Shown here: in pieces, positions 32,055 through 41,324 of the stretch
Numbering within the stretch: the stretch's first letter is position 1
Layout of the letters: every line of letters begins with the position of its first letter
DNA from: Blastopirellula sediminis
Lineage (GTDB): Bacteria > Planctomycetota > Planctomycetia > Pirellulales > Pirellulaceae
Assembly: GCF_020966755.1 (NCBI RefSeq)
Contig: NZ_JAJKFT010000004.1
Location: forward strand, 1,178,001-1,242,000
Direction of reading: 5' to 3'
Length of the DNA stretch: 64,000 bases
Notes under the pieces: model-generated
Told to the model about the DNA's origin: nothing
The model's input: the letters and a program-made list of their open reading frames with translations, nothing else
The model's database searches: none
Program-made: the position numbers and the translations under genes

Positions 32055-32231
32055 ACGACGTCTTACTGCTCGGAGGAGAGCAGTTCGGCGCGAAGGTTCA
32101 TGGTACTCGGTTGGGGGCTGGGCGGAAATCCCTGGCTGGAGGCGCGTAACTTGTTGGCTGGTAGGTGGTTCTTGCCGGAATTCGCGGTTGCGCCAGCGTG
32201 CCGAGATGGAGGAGAGATCGCCGCCGCTGGT

Positions 32232-32726
32232 TTAGCGGACCGGGGCGGGGGCGGTTTCTGGGGTGTGGCGGTAGTGTTCGATCGCCTGGCGGGGGCTCAG
32301 ATTGAAGATCGTGCGGCCGTCGGTCATCCAGTTGCCGTCGACGTACGAGAAAACGGCGGTCGCGGCTCGTAGATTCGAGACCGCTTCGACCTCTTCCATC
32401 TCGCCCCCTTCGATCGCTTCAAAGCTGATCGTAACCGCTACGAAGGCACGTAGTTGGTCATTGGCCGGATCGCGGGCAAATTGGACTTCGGACTGGAAAT
32501 CGCACTCTTTCCAGATCAAACCGCGAGGGCGTCCCGATTGGCTGGCGATCGTTTCGAACTTCGCTTCCAGAAACTCGCGTTGCATCGAGAATCGCTTGCG
32601 TGCCGAGACGAAATCGACGCGGGCATTCTTCTTTTGGCTCTTCGCGCGCAGCCAAACTCCTAGGGCGATCGCGGTGAAACCGATCACCGCGAGACCGACG
32701 GCGATATAAAGAGAGGTGGCGTCCAT
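32232..32726 (-). CDS. Membrane-anchored hypothetical protein
   Basis: 164 aa. One N-terminal TM helix (LYIAVGLAVIGFTAIALGVW, about 6-25) is followed by a basic stop-transfer stretch and a mixed alpha/beta domain of about 130 residues (KECDFQSEVQFARDP, LRAFVAVTISFEAIEG). No family recognised; it ends in a Pro-rich tail. The soluble part probably faces the cytoplasm or periplasm; orientation is not certain. It is divergent from the zinc-ribbon protein at 32904. Confidence 0.65.
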   Translation of the reverse strand: MDATSLYIAVGLAVIGFTAIALGVWLRAKSQKKNARVDFVSARKRFSMQREFLEAKFETIASQSGRPRGLIWKECDFQSEVQFARDPANDQLRAFVAVTISFEAIEGGEMEEVEAVSNLRAATAVFSYVDGNWMTDGRTIFNLSPRQAIEHYRHTPETAPAPVR

Positions 32727-32903
32727 TAGGCCACTCGCCGATTGCGGCGAGCCAGAGGGAATGACTGTGCCATTGATTTTACTGACGCGCGGCGATGAAA
32801 ATCAACCATTTCGCGGTAAACTGACAGACAATGAACCTGTTTGTGCGCGTAAGTCCCGCCGTCTTGACGACTTCGCTAGATTCTCCTCTCCCCTCGGCTT
32901 TGC

Positions 32904-33527
32904 ATGACCATCTCGCTCGAATGCCCCGGCTGCCATCGTCTGCTCGAACTGGACAGCTCGCCGACCGGAAACGTCCGCTGTCCGGCGTGCGGACATCAAT
33001 TCAAGGCGGAGGGGCAAAGCGAGAGACCGCCGGTTCCGGCGATTGCGTCGCTCCGAATTCCAGAGGGGCGAATCTACGGACCCATGCCGGTGGATCAATT
33101 GGAAGAGTGGGTCTGCCAAGGACGCGTCGATGACAAGTGCGACGTGAAAATGACGCTGGATGGCCCGTGGCAAGGGGCGGCCGCCGTCTTTCCGGTACTG
33201 CGATTGCCGCCGGCCGTAAGCAGCGGCAATCCGTTCAAAGCGGCGCCAAGGGTGAACGTGCCCGGCCCCACCGGACCGCGGCTTTCGGAACGCGGGGTGA
33301 TGATCGTCCTGTTTGGCATCCTGGGTTGGGTTGGCTGCCCGGTGTTCGCCGTGATGGCCTGGGGAACCGGCGCCGCTGACCTCGAAGCGCATCGCCAGGG
33401 ACGACTCGACGCCGGCTCGGTTCTACCGACGCAGATCGGTTACTTCATGGGCGTCTTCGCCACGATCACGTGGGCCACGTTGATCTTGGGAATGGTAATG
33501 ATGATTTTGTTTCATCAGTTGCTGTAA
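32904..33527 (+). CDS. Zinc-ribbon / GYF-like / membrane protein
   Basis: 207 aa. An N-terminal zinc ribbon has Cys pairs CPGCH (7, 10) and CPACG (26, 29). A GYF_2-like domain follows (IYGPMPVDQLEEWVCQGRVD, about 58-77). Then come two TM segments (about 133-155 and 184-206). Proteins with ribbon, GYF and C-terminal TM segments are frequent in planctomycetes; the GYF_2 unit is thought to bind proline-rich peptides. Function unknown. Confidence 0.75.
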   Translation: MTISLECPGCHRLLELDSSPTGNVRCPACGHQFKAEGQSERPPVPAIASLRIPEGRIYGPMPVDQLEEWVCQGRVDDKCDVKMTLDGPWQGAAAVFPVLRLPPAVSSGNPFKAAPRVNVPGPTGPRLSERGVMIVLFGILGWVGCPVFAVMAWGTGAADLEAHRQGRLDAGSVLPTQIGYFMGVFATITWATLILGMVMMILFHQLL

Positions 33528-33540
33528 GCGGAATCGTTCT

Positions 33541-33999
33541 TTATTTGTCGACTAAGTCGAAGACGAAATCGCTTGGGCCTTCCTTCGACACGTCGACGGT
33601 CAGGCCCGACTTCATGAAATCGGAATAGCGAGCCGGGACATGATAGACCGCTTGGCTGCGTAAGATTCTCATGCCGGTTGGATCGTTGGGGTCGCTTTCC
33701 TCAATCAACTGACTCTTATCGACGGCGACTTTGTATTGTCCCGGAAAGACTCCGTCTCCCGGAGCGCTGGTCCCCATCCGCGCGACGCCATCGGAACCAG
33801 TGAGACCGTTGGCGTATTGTCCATCGTCGCTGACGAAGATGACGACCGCCTCGGCGATGGGGCCCCCCTTGTAATTGATTTGCACCTGGACGGGGACTTT
33901 GTTGGGATCCAGTCGCGGACCGCAGCCAGCGCTGACCAGCAGCGCCGCCGCTGCACATCCAGAGAGCAGGGCGGCATGAATCGATCGAATGCCAATCAT
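33541..33999 (-). CDS. Lipoprotein with carboxypeptidase-regulatory-like domain
   Basis: 152 aa. Lipoprotein signal (LLSGCAAAALLVSAG-Cys26 in the lipobox SAGC), then one beta-sandwich domain (VQVQINYKGGPIAEAVVIFV, SDGVARMGT, FPGQYKVAVDK). A GGAG Shine-Dalgarno precedes the start. It lies 55 bases after the DUF1559 gene in the same operon, the same pairing as at 635-2207 but in opposite order. The lipobox predicts an envelope location. Function unknown. Confidence 0.82.
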   Translation of the reverse strand: MIGIRSIHAALLSGCAAAALLVSAGCGPRLDPNKVPVQVQINYKGGPIAEAVVIFVSDDGQYANGLTGSDGVARMGTSAPGDGVFPGQYKVAVDKSQLIEESDPNDPTGMRILRSQAVYHVPARYSDFMKSGLTVDVSKEGPSDFVFDLVDK

Positions 34000-34054
34000 G
34001 ATGATTTCTCCAACCGCTTGAGATGAACTGTCGTTGAGTGGAGGGAAGCGACCG

Positions 34055-35122
34055 TTAGTTGGAGTAACTAATCGCTTCTCCGCCGGCCTTGGTGCTCATC
34101 GCGCCCCAGACGCCGTAAGGACTGGGAGAACTGGTGTCGGCGTAATCCCGATAGTTCGCGCCTTGATTGCCGGTATCGACAGTGTCGCTGATGAAGCGAA
34201 CCGAGCCATCCATGAAGCCGGCGTTGACGCCGCCCGGATGGTAGCTAGTCGGGGAGAGCAGATATTGGCTGCCGCCATGGCTGGTGCCGTCGGAAATCAA
34301 AACCGAGTTCGGCGGCGTGGCGGCGGTAACTGCCGTGAAGAGAATCGCCCCATCCCAGGCGCGGAAGCCGCGCAAAGGTTGGCTGGAAAAGACCCCGACC
34401 GTCGAAATATATTGCTTGGTCGTGCGGTCATACAGCGGAGTCAGCGAAACGGGAAGCCAACTGGTCGCGCTCGGCTTGGTGACGATCGCTCCGAAGCTAC
34501 GATTGGACGCGGGACGAACCCCTTCGGAGGTTCCCATGGTATTGCTGGTTCCATCGATGATCGACGACATCCGTGACCAGGCGTCGTTCAAAAAGACGCC
34601 GGAGTTTTGCGTGCCGGAAGTATAGGTGCCGCCGGGATAAGAACGGTACGGGCGATCGCCGGCAAAGAAGTAGTAGTCGGCGATGCCGGCCGTTTGCGTC
34701 GGCGCTTCCGGCGATTCGGTCGGGCCCGCATTGCTGGGGCAAAGGAAAGAATCGACGGTCGACTTCCAAATCGGATCCGAGCTGTCGTACGACCCGACGG
34801 CCGAGGCCATCCCTTGATCGTAAAGGGCGTTTTGTTCCATGAACGGCAAGACGGCGAAGCGAGCGTTCAGGCGATTGTTGCCTGCATAGCTCGCGGCGCC
34901 TTTGGGATTACCGGCACGCAGCGCCGGGAACGCATTGTAGGCGTCGTGATAGAGCTGAATCGCCAGGCCGAGTTGCTTCAGGTTGTTCGTGCATTGCATT
35001 CGGCGAGCCGCTTCCCGTGCCTGCTGAACGGCAGGAAGAAGCAGGGCGATCAAGACGCCGATGATCGCAATCACGACCAGAAGTTCCACCAGGGTAAAAG
35101 CATTTCGCCGGATGAGAGTCAT
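34055..35122 (-). CDS. DUF1559 prepilin-like secreted protein
   Basis: 355 aa. The prepilin signature [20 protein letters not shown] starts at about residue 8, followed by [20 protein letters not shown], a central [12 protein letters not shown] motif and the C-terminal [20 protein letters not shown] motif. AGGGA lies eight bases before ATG 35122. Same family as 1221-2207 but clearly diverged outside the N-terminus. Likely exported through the type II/type IV pilus route. Role unknown. Confidence 0.93.
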   Translation of the reverse strand: MTLIRRNAFTLVELLVVIAIIGVLIALLLPAVQQAREAARRMQCTNNLKQLGLAIQLYHDAYNAFPALRAGNPKGAASYAGNNRLNARFAVLPFMEQNALYDQGMASAVGSYDSSDPIWKSTVDSFLCPSNAGPTESPEAPTQTAGIADYYFFAGDRPYRSYPGGTYTSGTQNSGVFLNDAWSRMSSIIDGTSNTMGTSEGVRPASNRSFGAIVTKPSATSWLPVSLTPLYDRTTKQYISTVGVFSSQPLRGFRAWDGAILFTAVTAATPPNSVLISDGTSHGGSQYLLSPTSYHPGGVNAGFMDGSVRFISDTVDTGNQGANYRDYADTSSPSPYGVWGAMSTKAGGEAISYSN

Positions 35123-35508
35123 ACGAAATTCCCTGAAAAAGAAAAGGATATAATTGAATTGCCCTATTCTTAATGCCCTTTCGTTTGCGAATCAACTTCT
35201 AAGAACTTAAGGGTTTACGGCGTCAGCCGCTTCATCCAGGGCTATTAATGCGTCGGTAGTGTTCGTTGAATGGCCTGGACATTGTCATAATGGGGGTTGG
35301 AATTACACAGGCTTGGCGGAGGGAGTGGCCGTGCGTGTGAAATTTCTCTGGAAAAAAGAGATAATATGCAGGGCAGATGTCGCGTATTTCCCCCGCGGAC
35401 GTTGGGGGGAAGGCGTTTACTAGGCGGAACGCCTCGGCGGTCGATTCGTATTGGGCGGCGCCGGAAAAGTAATCGATTTGAATTTCAGCTCGCTGTCGGA
35501 GCCACGAC
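35123..35508. other. Intergenic region upstream of the DUF1559 operon
   Basis: 386 bases between the start of the DUF1559 gene and the end of the MORN/DUF1963 gene, both on the minus strand. It should contain the promoter of the DUF1559-lipoprotein pair; the AT-rich stretch 35130-35190 is the likely site. I see no gene, repeat or strong hairpin. Confidence 0.45.
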
Positions 35509-36543
35509 TCAGCACATTTGCTGGATCCAGGAAAACTCTTCGCCGCTCGGATTCAGAAAGAAGTAGTGAATGGTAGCGTCGCCGCAGTTCCAATTCTCGA
35601 CGTCCAGCGAGTCAACCTGTAGCACAAACGAATCAAGCCACGCCACGCAGCCATTCTGTAGCCAGCCCGGCCAACCGCCCAGACGAGAAAGTAGTTTCTC
35701 ATCATGGTGCAAGAGCATATCTCGATCATGGTCGACCAGGTATGCGGTGATTGCTGGAGGAAGGTCGTTTTCGTCGGGATAGACGGCATCGGATGGTGCA
35801 AAGGTCAACGCCGCTGGCTCGTCGAGCGGCGAGCAGGGAGGTTGGACTGATACGAGCGTTTCACCGGGACGGTAAGCGCGTAGCACGATGCCTTCTCCCA
35901 ACTTCTGTGGAACGTCGTCGACAGCGAAAAGCGTTATCAGCGCAAACTGCTTGAGTGGACTATCGGCGAAGGGAATCTCGTTGCAGTCGATCTGTAGGAT
36001 GGGATGGAGGGGCGTTCCCTGAAATGAAGGCCACTGCTCCGCTTCGCCAAGGAAGCCAACATGGTTCCAATACGACCCGATCTCGGCCCGATCTATGCTG
36101 GGGCTGACAGGCTTCTTGTTCAATCGCAGGGTGGGCCGACGCATCTCCGCTAGGACTTCGTCGATTCGGCTCGAAACCTCTTCGGTTTCGATTTCGATGT
36201 ACGGTTTGATTGCGGCATTGAATTCCGGATTGCGGGTCGTGTCGAAGGCGGATCGAGGATATCCCCAGTAGAAGACGCCGACGATTTTCTCGTTACCAAC
36301 TTCATCCCACTTCCGCCAAGTCCCGTGAAGTTGGTCCAGGTGGTACCACTGCTCCTCGACGAGTCGGCCGTCTTCAGTCCATTGCCGGAAGTAGCCTTCT
36401 TTGCGTCCGTTCTTATGCAGTCGTTCCCAATTCTTGTTTCCATCCGCAAAGTAGACGGTCCAGCGACCGTCTAGCTTGTCCCCAACGTATTCCTGTTCGC
36501 ACCACTTCCCGTCGTCGTAATGCGTCGTGCGAATTTCTGACAT
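35509..36543 (-). CDS. MORN-like / DUF1963-like two-domain protein
   Basis: 344 aa. The N-terminal 90 residues contain repeated MORN-variant units (DGRWTVYFADGNKNWERLHK, GRKEGYFRQWTEDGRLVEEQ, LHGTWRKWDEVGNE). The C-terminal 200 residues match the DUF1963/YwqG pattern: ILQIDCNEIPFA, PAALTFAPSD, and LLSRLGGWPGWLQNG near residue 285. MORN-variant units are common in polymorphic-toxin immunity-type proteins and DUF1963 proteins often occur as cytosolic immunity or housekeeping proteins; a precise role cannot be read. No signal peptide. Confidence 0.75.
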   Translation of the reverse strand: MSEIRTTHYDDGKWCEQEYVGDKLDGRWTVYFADGNKNWERLHKNGRKEGYFRQWTEDGRLVEEQWYHLDQLHGTWRKWDEVGNEKIVGVFYWGYPRSAFDTTRNPEFNAAIKPYIEIETEEVSSRIDEVLAEMRRPTLRLNKKPVSPSIDRAEIGSYWNHVGFLGEAEQWPSFQGTPLHPILQIDCNEIPFADSPLKQFALITLFAVDDVPQKLGEGIVLRAYRPGETLVSVQPPCSPLDEPAALTFAPSDAVYPDENDLPPAITAYLVDHDRDMLLHHDEKLLSRLGGWPGWLQNGCVAWLDSFVLQVDSLDVENWNCGDATIHYFFLNPSGEEFSWIQQMC

Positions 36544-36747
36544 GCTCTACCCTGAACTCGAGTGTGGAAGTCGCGGCCAGCCTGGATTCGCCAACTCGAT
36601 GGTTGAAAAGGGGGAATGGCCGAATGGCTGTGGCGAAATTCGGCCGGTAGCGACTCCGGCGGAGTTTTGCTAGTTTACCAATCAACAAAACAGTCGGCTT
36701 CACCGACCCCCTAATTCGAACACAGATTTTCCAGATTGGTTTCTATC

Positions 36748-37605
36748 ATGCCTATCTTTGGCGCCCACATGTCGATCGCCGGCGGCTACTACAAAGCGGT
36801 CAACGCCGCTGCGGAAGAGTCGATGGGGTGCGTTCAGTTGTTTACCAAGAATAACAACCAGTGGCGGGCCAAGGATATCACCGACAAAGAGGTGAAGCTG
36901 TTTAAGGACGCGTTGGCCGAGAAGAAGGTTGGGTATCCGCTGTCGCACGCTTCTTATCTGATCAACATGGGTTCGCCCAAGACTGAGCTGTGGGAGAAGT
37001 CGCGCGACGCGATGATCGTTGAGCTGCAGCGGGCCGATCAATTGGGGATTCCGTACGTTGTCGTTCATCCGGGCGCATATGTCGACAGCAGTGAAGAAGA
37101 GGGAATTGCGGCGGTGATCAAGGCGCTCGACGAGGTGATCGCGGCGACCGCGGATCTCGATTCGATCTGTTTGCTAGAAACGACGGCAGGGCAGGGGAGT
37201 TGCCTGGGGCACAAGTTCGAGCACATCGCGGCGATGCTCGACGGTGTGAAGAAAAAAGATCGGGTCGCCGTTTGTCTTGATACGTGTCACATCTTCGCCG
37301 CCGGATATCCGCTTGGTACGAAGAAAGAATACGAAGAGACCTGGAAGCAGTTTGAAGATTTGATCGGCGTCGACAAGTTGAAGGCGATCCATCTGAACGA
37401 CAGCAAGAAGCCGCTCGGCTCGCGCGTCGATCGCCACGAACACATCGGCCAAGGTTGCTTGGGAGAAGAGCCGTTTCGTCTGCTGCTGAACGATGCGCGA
37501 TTCAAGCAGATGCCGATGTATCTGGAAACTCCAAAGGGGGAAGAAGAGGGAGAGACGTACGACTCCCGCAACATCGCGACCCTCCGGCGGCTGTTGAAAT
37601 CATAA
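36748..37605 (+). CDS. nfo: Endonuclease IV (AP endonuclease)
   Basis: 285 aa, normal length. ATG at 36748 begins MPIFGAHMSIAGGYYKAV, the family N-terminus; an in-frame TTG at 36736 is less likely. Zinc-site motifs are in order: VVHPGAYV, LLETTAGQGS, CLDTCHIFAAGYP, HLNDSKKPLGSRVDRHEHIG and YLETP. The enzyme cuts the phosphodiester bond 5' to abasic sites in base-excision repair, using three zinc ions in a TIM barrel. All ligand positions appear kept. No operon partner is evident. Confidence 0.96.
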   Translation: MPIFGAHMSIAGGYYKAVNAAAEESMGCVQLFTKNNNQWRAKDITDKEVKLFKDALAEKKVGYPLSHASYLINMGSPKTELWEKSRDAMIVELQRADQLGIPYVVVHPGAYVDSSEEEGIAAVIKALDEVIAATADLDSICLLETTAGQGSCLGHKFEHIAAMLDGVKKKDRVAVCLDTCHIFAAGYPLGTKKEYEETWKQFEDLIGVDKLKAIHLNDSKKPLGSRVDRHEHIGQGCLGEEPFRLLLNDARFKQMPMYLETPKGEEEGETYDSRNIATLRRLLKS

Positions 37606-37799
37606 ACGTGCGTCAAAGCGTGACGTCATCTCCCCCCGTAGTAACGGCGTTTGATGAAGCGCTGATGAAGTCTCTTACTTCTTACGTTAAGCGAGGCTGA
37701 TTTCGCGCTGAGCCGCCAGGTTGCTGCGATATAAACGTGGTAACGGGCTGGTATTCTTTCTACGAACGAAGTTTGGGCGGCGGTTGGGGACTGCTCCAG

Positions 37800-38501
37800 A
37801 TGAACTATCGTTGTCCGCTGTGTCAGACCATGGGCGTCGTGCCGGACGAAGCCCGCGGTCATGAGGTGCTTTGTCTGAAGTGCCGCCGCAGCTTTTTTAT
37901 TCCGGACAAAAGCGTGGAAGAACGGATGCTGCTGGGCGTCTTGTTCGCTGCCCGCCGCAACGACGGCGAAGTGATTCGCGAGTTCGCATTGCAGCAAGCC
38001 GATCTCGACGTGCAAGAGTCGAAGTACGGCCACACGCCGCTGCACCTCGCCAGTTTGCATGGCAAATTGCATGCGCTGCAGGAATTGTTGGAGGGAGGCG
38101 CTAAGCTGGAAATGCGCGCGACTCGCACGATGCAAACTCCGCTGCTTTACGCCGTGCGCGAAGGGCACGCCGAAGCGACGACGATGTTGATCAACAAAGG
38201 GGCGAATCTGGATGCCCGCGATCCCGACGGCTGCGGCGCACTGCACTGGGCGGCTCGCAAAGGGTTTTTGGACGTTGCGCAAGTGCTGGTCAAAGCGGGC
38301 GCCGATCTCGAGATGAACAATGTCAACGGACTGCGGCCGCTCCAGTTCGCGGTCGCCTATCATCAGCCGGCGGTGCGTGATTTTCTGGTTGCGGCGGAAC
38401 GAGCCGCCGGCTTTTTGCAGCGGCAACTGGCCAAGGGAAACAAGAACGAAACGATGAATCGCGTCTTGTTCGGCGTCGGCTCGAAAAAGAAGAACGGTTA
38501 G
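37800..38501 (+). CDS. Zinc-ribbon and ankyrin-repeat protein
   Basis: 233 aa from ATG 37800, chosen over a GTG at 37737 because it puts the zinc ribbon (CPLC at 5-8, CLKC at 25-28) at the N-terminus. After a linker come four ankyrin repeats (HTPLHLASLHGKLHALQELL, TPLLYAVREGHAEATTMLIN, GALHWAARKGFLDVAQVLVK, LRPLQFAVAYHQPAVRDFLV). The tail is basic. Ankyrin repeats bind proteins, and the ribbon may bind zinc or nucleic acid. No partner is suggested by the neighbours. Its last four bases overlap the end of the convergent metal-permease gene. Confidence 0.85.
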   Translation: MNYRCPLCQTMGVVPDEARGHEVLCLKCRRSFFIPDKSVEERMLLGVLFAARRNDGEVIREFALQQADLDVQESKYGHTPLHLASLHGKLHALQELLEGGAKLEMRATRTMQTPLLYAVREGHAEATTMLINKGANLDARDPDGCGALHWAARKGFLDVAQVLVKAGADLEMNNVNGLRPLQFAVAYHQPAVRDFLVAAERAAGFLQRQLAKGNKNETMNRVLFGVGSKKKNG

Positions 38502-40039
38502 TTCGGGTGCGGCTCGTGCAGCGGGTCGGCCAGACGAACAATCAACAGGTCCGCCGCATCGTGATCGAGTTTCAGCTTCTCGCCGCTCGGCAAGCGGAAG
38601 GTCCAGATCGTATCGTCCTGCTCGCGCGGGCCGGCGACGATCAAATCCCCGACGGCGACCTGATCGCTCTTCAAATCGTCCAGAATCGCGGTGACCGCGG
38701 CGCGATGGCCGTCCCGCAACAAGCTCGCTTTCACTTCGGCCCCGGGAACCAGGTCGACGAAATCCTCCGGTATCTCTTGCCCGTGCGGATCACGCGTCGG
38801 ATGTCCCAAGCGATCGTCCAGGTAGTCGACCGTCGCCTCGTCGTTTAAATGTTCCAGCAGATGCGCGCGGTCGTGCAGCGTTTCTTCGGGCATACCGACG
38901 CGCTGCAAGTAGGTTTCCCAGATACGGTGTGCCCGCATCAACCGCCGCGCTTCGAGGTGCCCCGCTTCGGTCAGGATGTAGCCTTCCGGCGTTTGCTGTA
39001 GCAGCGAGAGGGACATCATCCGCTGCAGGACGCGGCGAAGCATCGCGGGATGAGCATGCACGTAAGCGCGGATCGTCTCGAAGCGAGTCGCGTGCGTTTC
39101 GTCGCGTCGCAAGCAGCCGAGGACGTCCTCAATAATATGTTGCGGCGCCTGACGCCAACGTCGGATCGTGCCGGCCAGCAAGCCATTGTGCGGCGCGAAA
39201 GCCAAGATCGTCATGAACTGCACCGTTCCGGCCATCACGATCGACGACCCGGCGCCGATGTTGAACCATGCCGAAGCGTAGATTCCCAGCACAACGCTGC
39301 TGACTCCCAGCACCGCCGAGAGCATCAGCATTCGGGACAGCCGATTGCAAAGCAAGTAAGCGGCCGCCGCCGGAGTGATCAACAGTCCGACCACTTGGAT
39401 GATGCCGACGATCGAAACGGCCGAGACGACGACCAACGAAGTGCAAGCCGTCAGCAAATAGCCGACCAGCGTCGCCGACACGCCGACCGACGCCGCCATG
39501 ATGGGATCGAAGCTGGTCAGTTGCAGTTGGCGGTAGAACAAGATCACGACGAAGAGGACGATCGCGGTGACCGTTCCCATCATCCAAAGTCGCTGCGCGT
39601 CGACGACCAGGACGTCTCCCATCACCATGTGCATCAGATCGACATGGATCTCGCTCGAAAAGACGCTCGCCATCGCGCCGCCGAACGCAAAGATCCCGGT
39701 GTACATGATGCCGATCGCTGTGTCGTCCTTGATGCGGGATGACCGCGATACGAAGCCGATCAGCAGCACCGTGACGAAACCGGCCAGCAGCGCCCCCAGG
39801 ATCATGGCGCCAAAGTGCGCTTCTTCGCCGGCGATCAGCTTCATCACCAGGTATCCGCCGACAACGCCGGCGAGCATCGAGTGCGAAATCGCATCGCCCA
39901 AAAATGCCATCCGCCGCAATACAATGAAGCAGCCGATCATCGACGAGGCGATCGCCACCAAGGATCCCGCGAACATCGCGCGGAGCAAGTAGCCGCCCGA
40001 AGCGAGCGGTTCGACGAACAGATCGTAAAGGAAGTTCAT
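38498..40039 (-). CDS. Metal ABC permease fused to a DtxR/MntR-like repressor (YtgCR-like)
   Basis: 513 aa. Residues 1 to about 280 are an ABC-3 family permease with 8-9 TM helices (MIGCFIVLRRMAFLGDAISH near the N-terminus). Residues about 300-513 are DtxR-like: a winged helix (LRRVLQRMMSLSLLQQTPEG, ILTEAGHLEARRLMRAHRIW), the dimer/metal domain (DRAHLLEHLNDEATVDYLDD, then PTRDPHGQEIP), and an SH3-like tail. The same fusion is known in Chlamydia as YtgCR, where the repressor part is released by proteolysis. The permease moves Mn, Fe or Zn inward. It overlaps the upstream ATPase gene by four bases (ATGA). Confidence 0.92.
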   Translation of the reverse strand: MNFLYDLFVEPLASGGYLLRAMFAGSLVAIASSMIGCFIVLRRMAFLGDAISHSMLAGVVGGYLVMKLIAGEEAHFGAMILGALLAGFVTVLLIGFVSRSSRIKDDTAIGIMYTGIFAFGGAMASVFSSEIHVDLMHMVMGDVLVVDAQRLWMMGTVTAIVLFVVILFYRQLQLTSFDPIMAASVGVSATLVGYLLTACTSLVVVSAVSIVGIIQVVGLLITPAAAAYLLCNRLSRMLMLSAVLGVSSVVLGIYASAWFNIGAGSSIVMAGTVQFMTILAFAPHNGLLAGTIRRWRQAPQHIIEDVLGCLRRDETHATRFETIRAYVHAHPAMLRRVLQRMMSLSLLQQTPEGYILTEAGHLEARRLMRAHRIWETYLQRVGMPEETLHDRAHLLEHLNDEATVDYLDDRLGHPTRDPHGQEIPEDFVDLVPGAEVKASLLRDGHRAAVTAILDDLKSDQVAVGDLIVAGPREQDDTIWTFRLPSGEKLKLDHDAADLLIVRLADPLHEPHPN

Positions 40040-40821
40040 TGTTGGCCTCCATCGGCGATGTCGCGCAGATGCTCGAACGCCTTGAGGGAGCCTTCGTAAA
40101 CTTCCGACAGCAGTTCCGGTTGCAGCACTTGTTGCGGAGAGCCAAACGCAAAGAGCCGCTGCTTGATCAGCAGTAACGCGTCAAAGTACTCGGCGGCGGT
40201 CGCCAGGTCATGATGCACGACGATCAGCGTGCGCCCCGCTTTCTTCGTGCTGTCGAGCACGTCCAGCAACGCCCGCTCGGTCGCGGCGTCGACGCCGGCG
40301 AACGGTTCGTCGAGCAGCAGAATATCGGCGCCTTGGGCGAGTGCGCGAGCCATAAAGACCCGCTGTTGTTGCCCGCCGGAGAGTTGTCCAATCTGACGGC
40401 GGCGAAACGGCGTCATTCGGACCGTCTCCAGCGCGTCTTCGACCAACTGATGATCGTCGTGCGAAGGTCCCCAGGCCCACCAAGGGATCTGGCCGTAGCG
40501 ACCCATCATCACCACTTGTTCGACCGTAACCGGAAAGTCCCAGTCGACCGCACCGCGCTGCGGAACGTAGGCGACTCGCTTACGCGCCTTTTCGCACGGC
40601 ACGCCGAAGAGGCGAACCTCGCCGATGTCCGGTTTGTTGAAGCCGAGAATCGCCTTGATCAAGGTCGACTTGCCGGAGCCGTTCGGGCCGATGACGCCGA
40701 CCAACTGTCCCGGTTCGATCTGAAACGAAATGTCGAGCAATGCCGGCGCCGGGCCATAGCTGACGGTCAGGTGATCAACTTGCACCGCCGGCGGACCGCT
40801 GCGCGTCATCTTGGCGATCAT
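40036..40821 (-). CDS. Metal ABC transporter ATPase
   Basis: 261 aa. Walker A GPNGSGKST, signature LSGGQQQR, Walker B ILLLDEPFAGVD and the switch His (LIVVHHDL) are intact. ABC-3 family partner (MntB/ZnuC/YtgB-like). Its start overlaps the upstream gene's stop and its stop overlaps the permease start, both as ATGA, so the four genes are one tightly coupled operon. It powers metal import in the cytoplasm. Confidence 0.95.
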   Translation of the reverse strand: MIAKMTRSGPPAVQVDHLTVSYGPAPALLDISFQIEPGQLVGVIGPNGSGKSTLIKAILGFNKPDIGEVRLFGVPCEKARKRVAYVPQRGAVDWDFPVTVEQVVMMGRYGQIPWWAWGPSHDDHQLVEDALETVRMTPFRRRQIGQLSGGQQQRVFMARALAQGADILLLDEPFAGVDAATERALLDVLDSTKKAGRTLIVVHHDLATAAEYFDALLLIKQRLFAFGSPQQVLQPELLSEVYEGSLKAFEHLRDIADGGQQ

Positions 40822-41318
40822 CGCTTTTCTCCCGCGACCGGCGGTTCGGTCGTCGCGAAATTAGCGACTCCAGAGAGGAGCGTCGATCCGGCCGGCGCCC
40901 AGACGAAGCGTTCGGCGATCGGCTCTTGAAGCTCGCTGGAGTAGATCGAAATCTTGGCGAAGAGCGGCGGGCCTGGGTTTTGCGGCGTCGCTTCGATCAG
41001 AAATTCATTCCGGCCATGCACCACATCGCCGATGTCGGCGACTTCGATTTTTTGTCCGGCGGCAACCGGTTTATCGGTCTGGAACAGCACGTCGCCAGCG
41101 AAGCGAATGCTGAGCGAGTTGGAATTGTTGAGATCGGACGCAAAGCGATCAGGCCCGGCGTCAAACGAGAGTTCCACTTCCAGGCGAAACGTTCCCGCGG
41201 CGGTCTCCAGCGTCTCGACATGCGGCGCAGCTCCAGCGGTCGGCTGATTTAGGGTGAGATAAGCCTTCACCAGGAACAGGGCGAGTGCCGCCGCAACGAA
41301 AGCCGCTAAGACGCGCAT
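40818..41318 (-). CDS. Hypothetical exported protein inside the metal-import operon
   Basis: 166 aa. An N-terminal hydrophobic segment (VLAAFVAAALALFLVKAYL) is a signal anchor or uncleaved TM, followed by a beta-rich domain (FRLEVELSFDAGPDRF, SLSIRFAGDVLFQTDKPVAA) of Ig-like or FixH-like appearance. No metal-ligand cluster is seen. It lies between the substrate-binding protein gene (six bases) and the ATPase gene (ATGA overlap), so it should act with the transporter in the periplasm. I know no established function. Confidence 0.7.
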   Translation of the reverse strand: MRVLAAFVAAALALFLVKAYLTLNQPTAGAAPHVETLETAAGTFRLEVELSFDAGPDRFASDLNNSNSLSIRFAGDVLFQTDKPVAAGQKIEVADIGDVVHGRNEFLIEATPQNPGPPLFAKISIYSSELQEPIAERFVWAPAGSTLLSGVANFATTEPPVAGEKR

Positions 41319-41324
41319 GATCGA

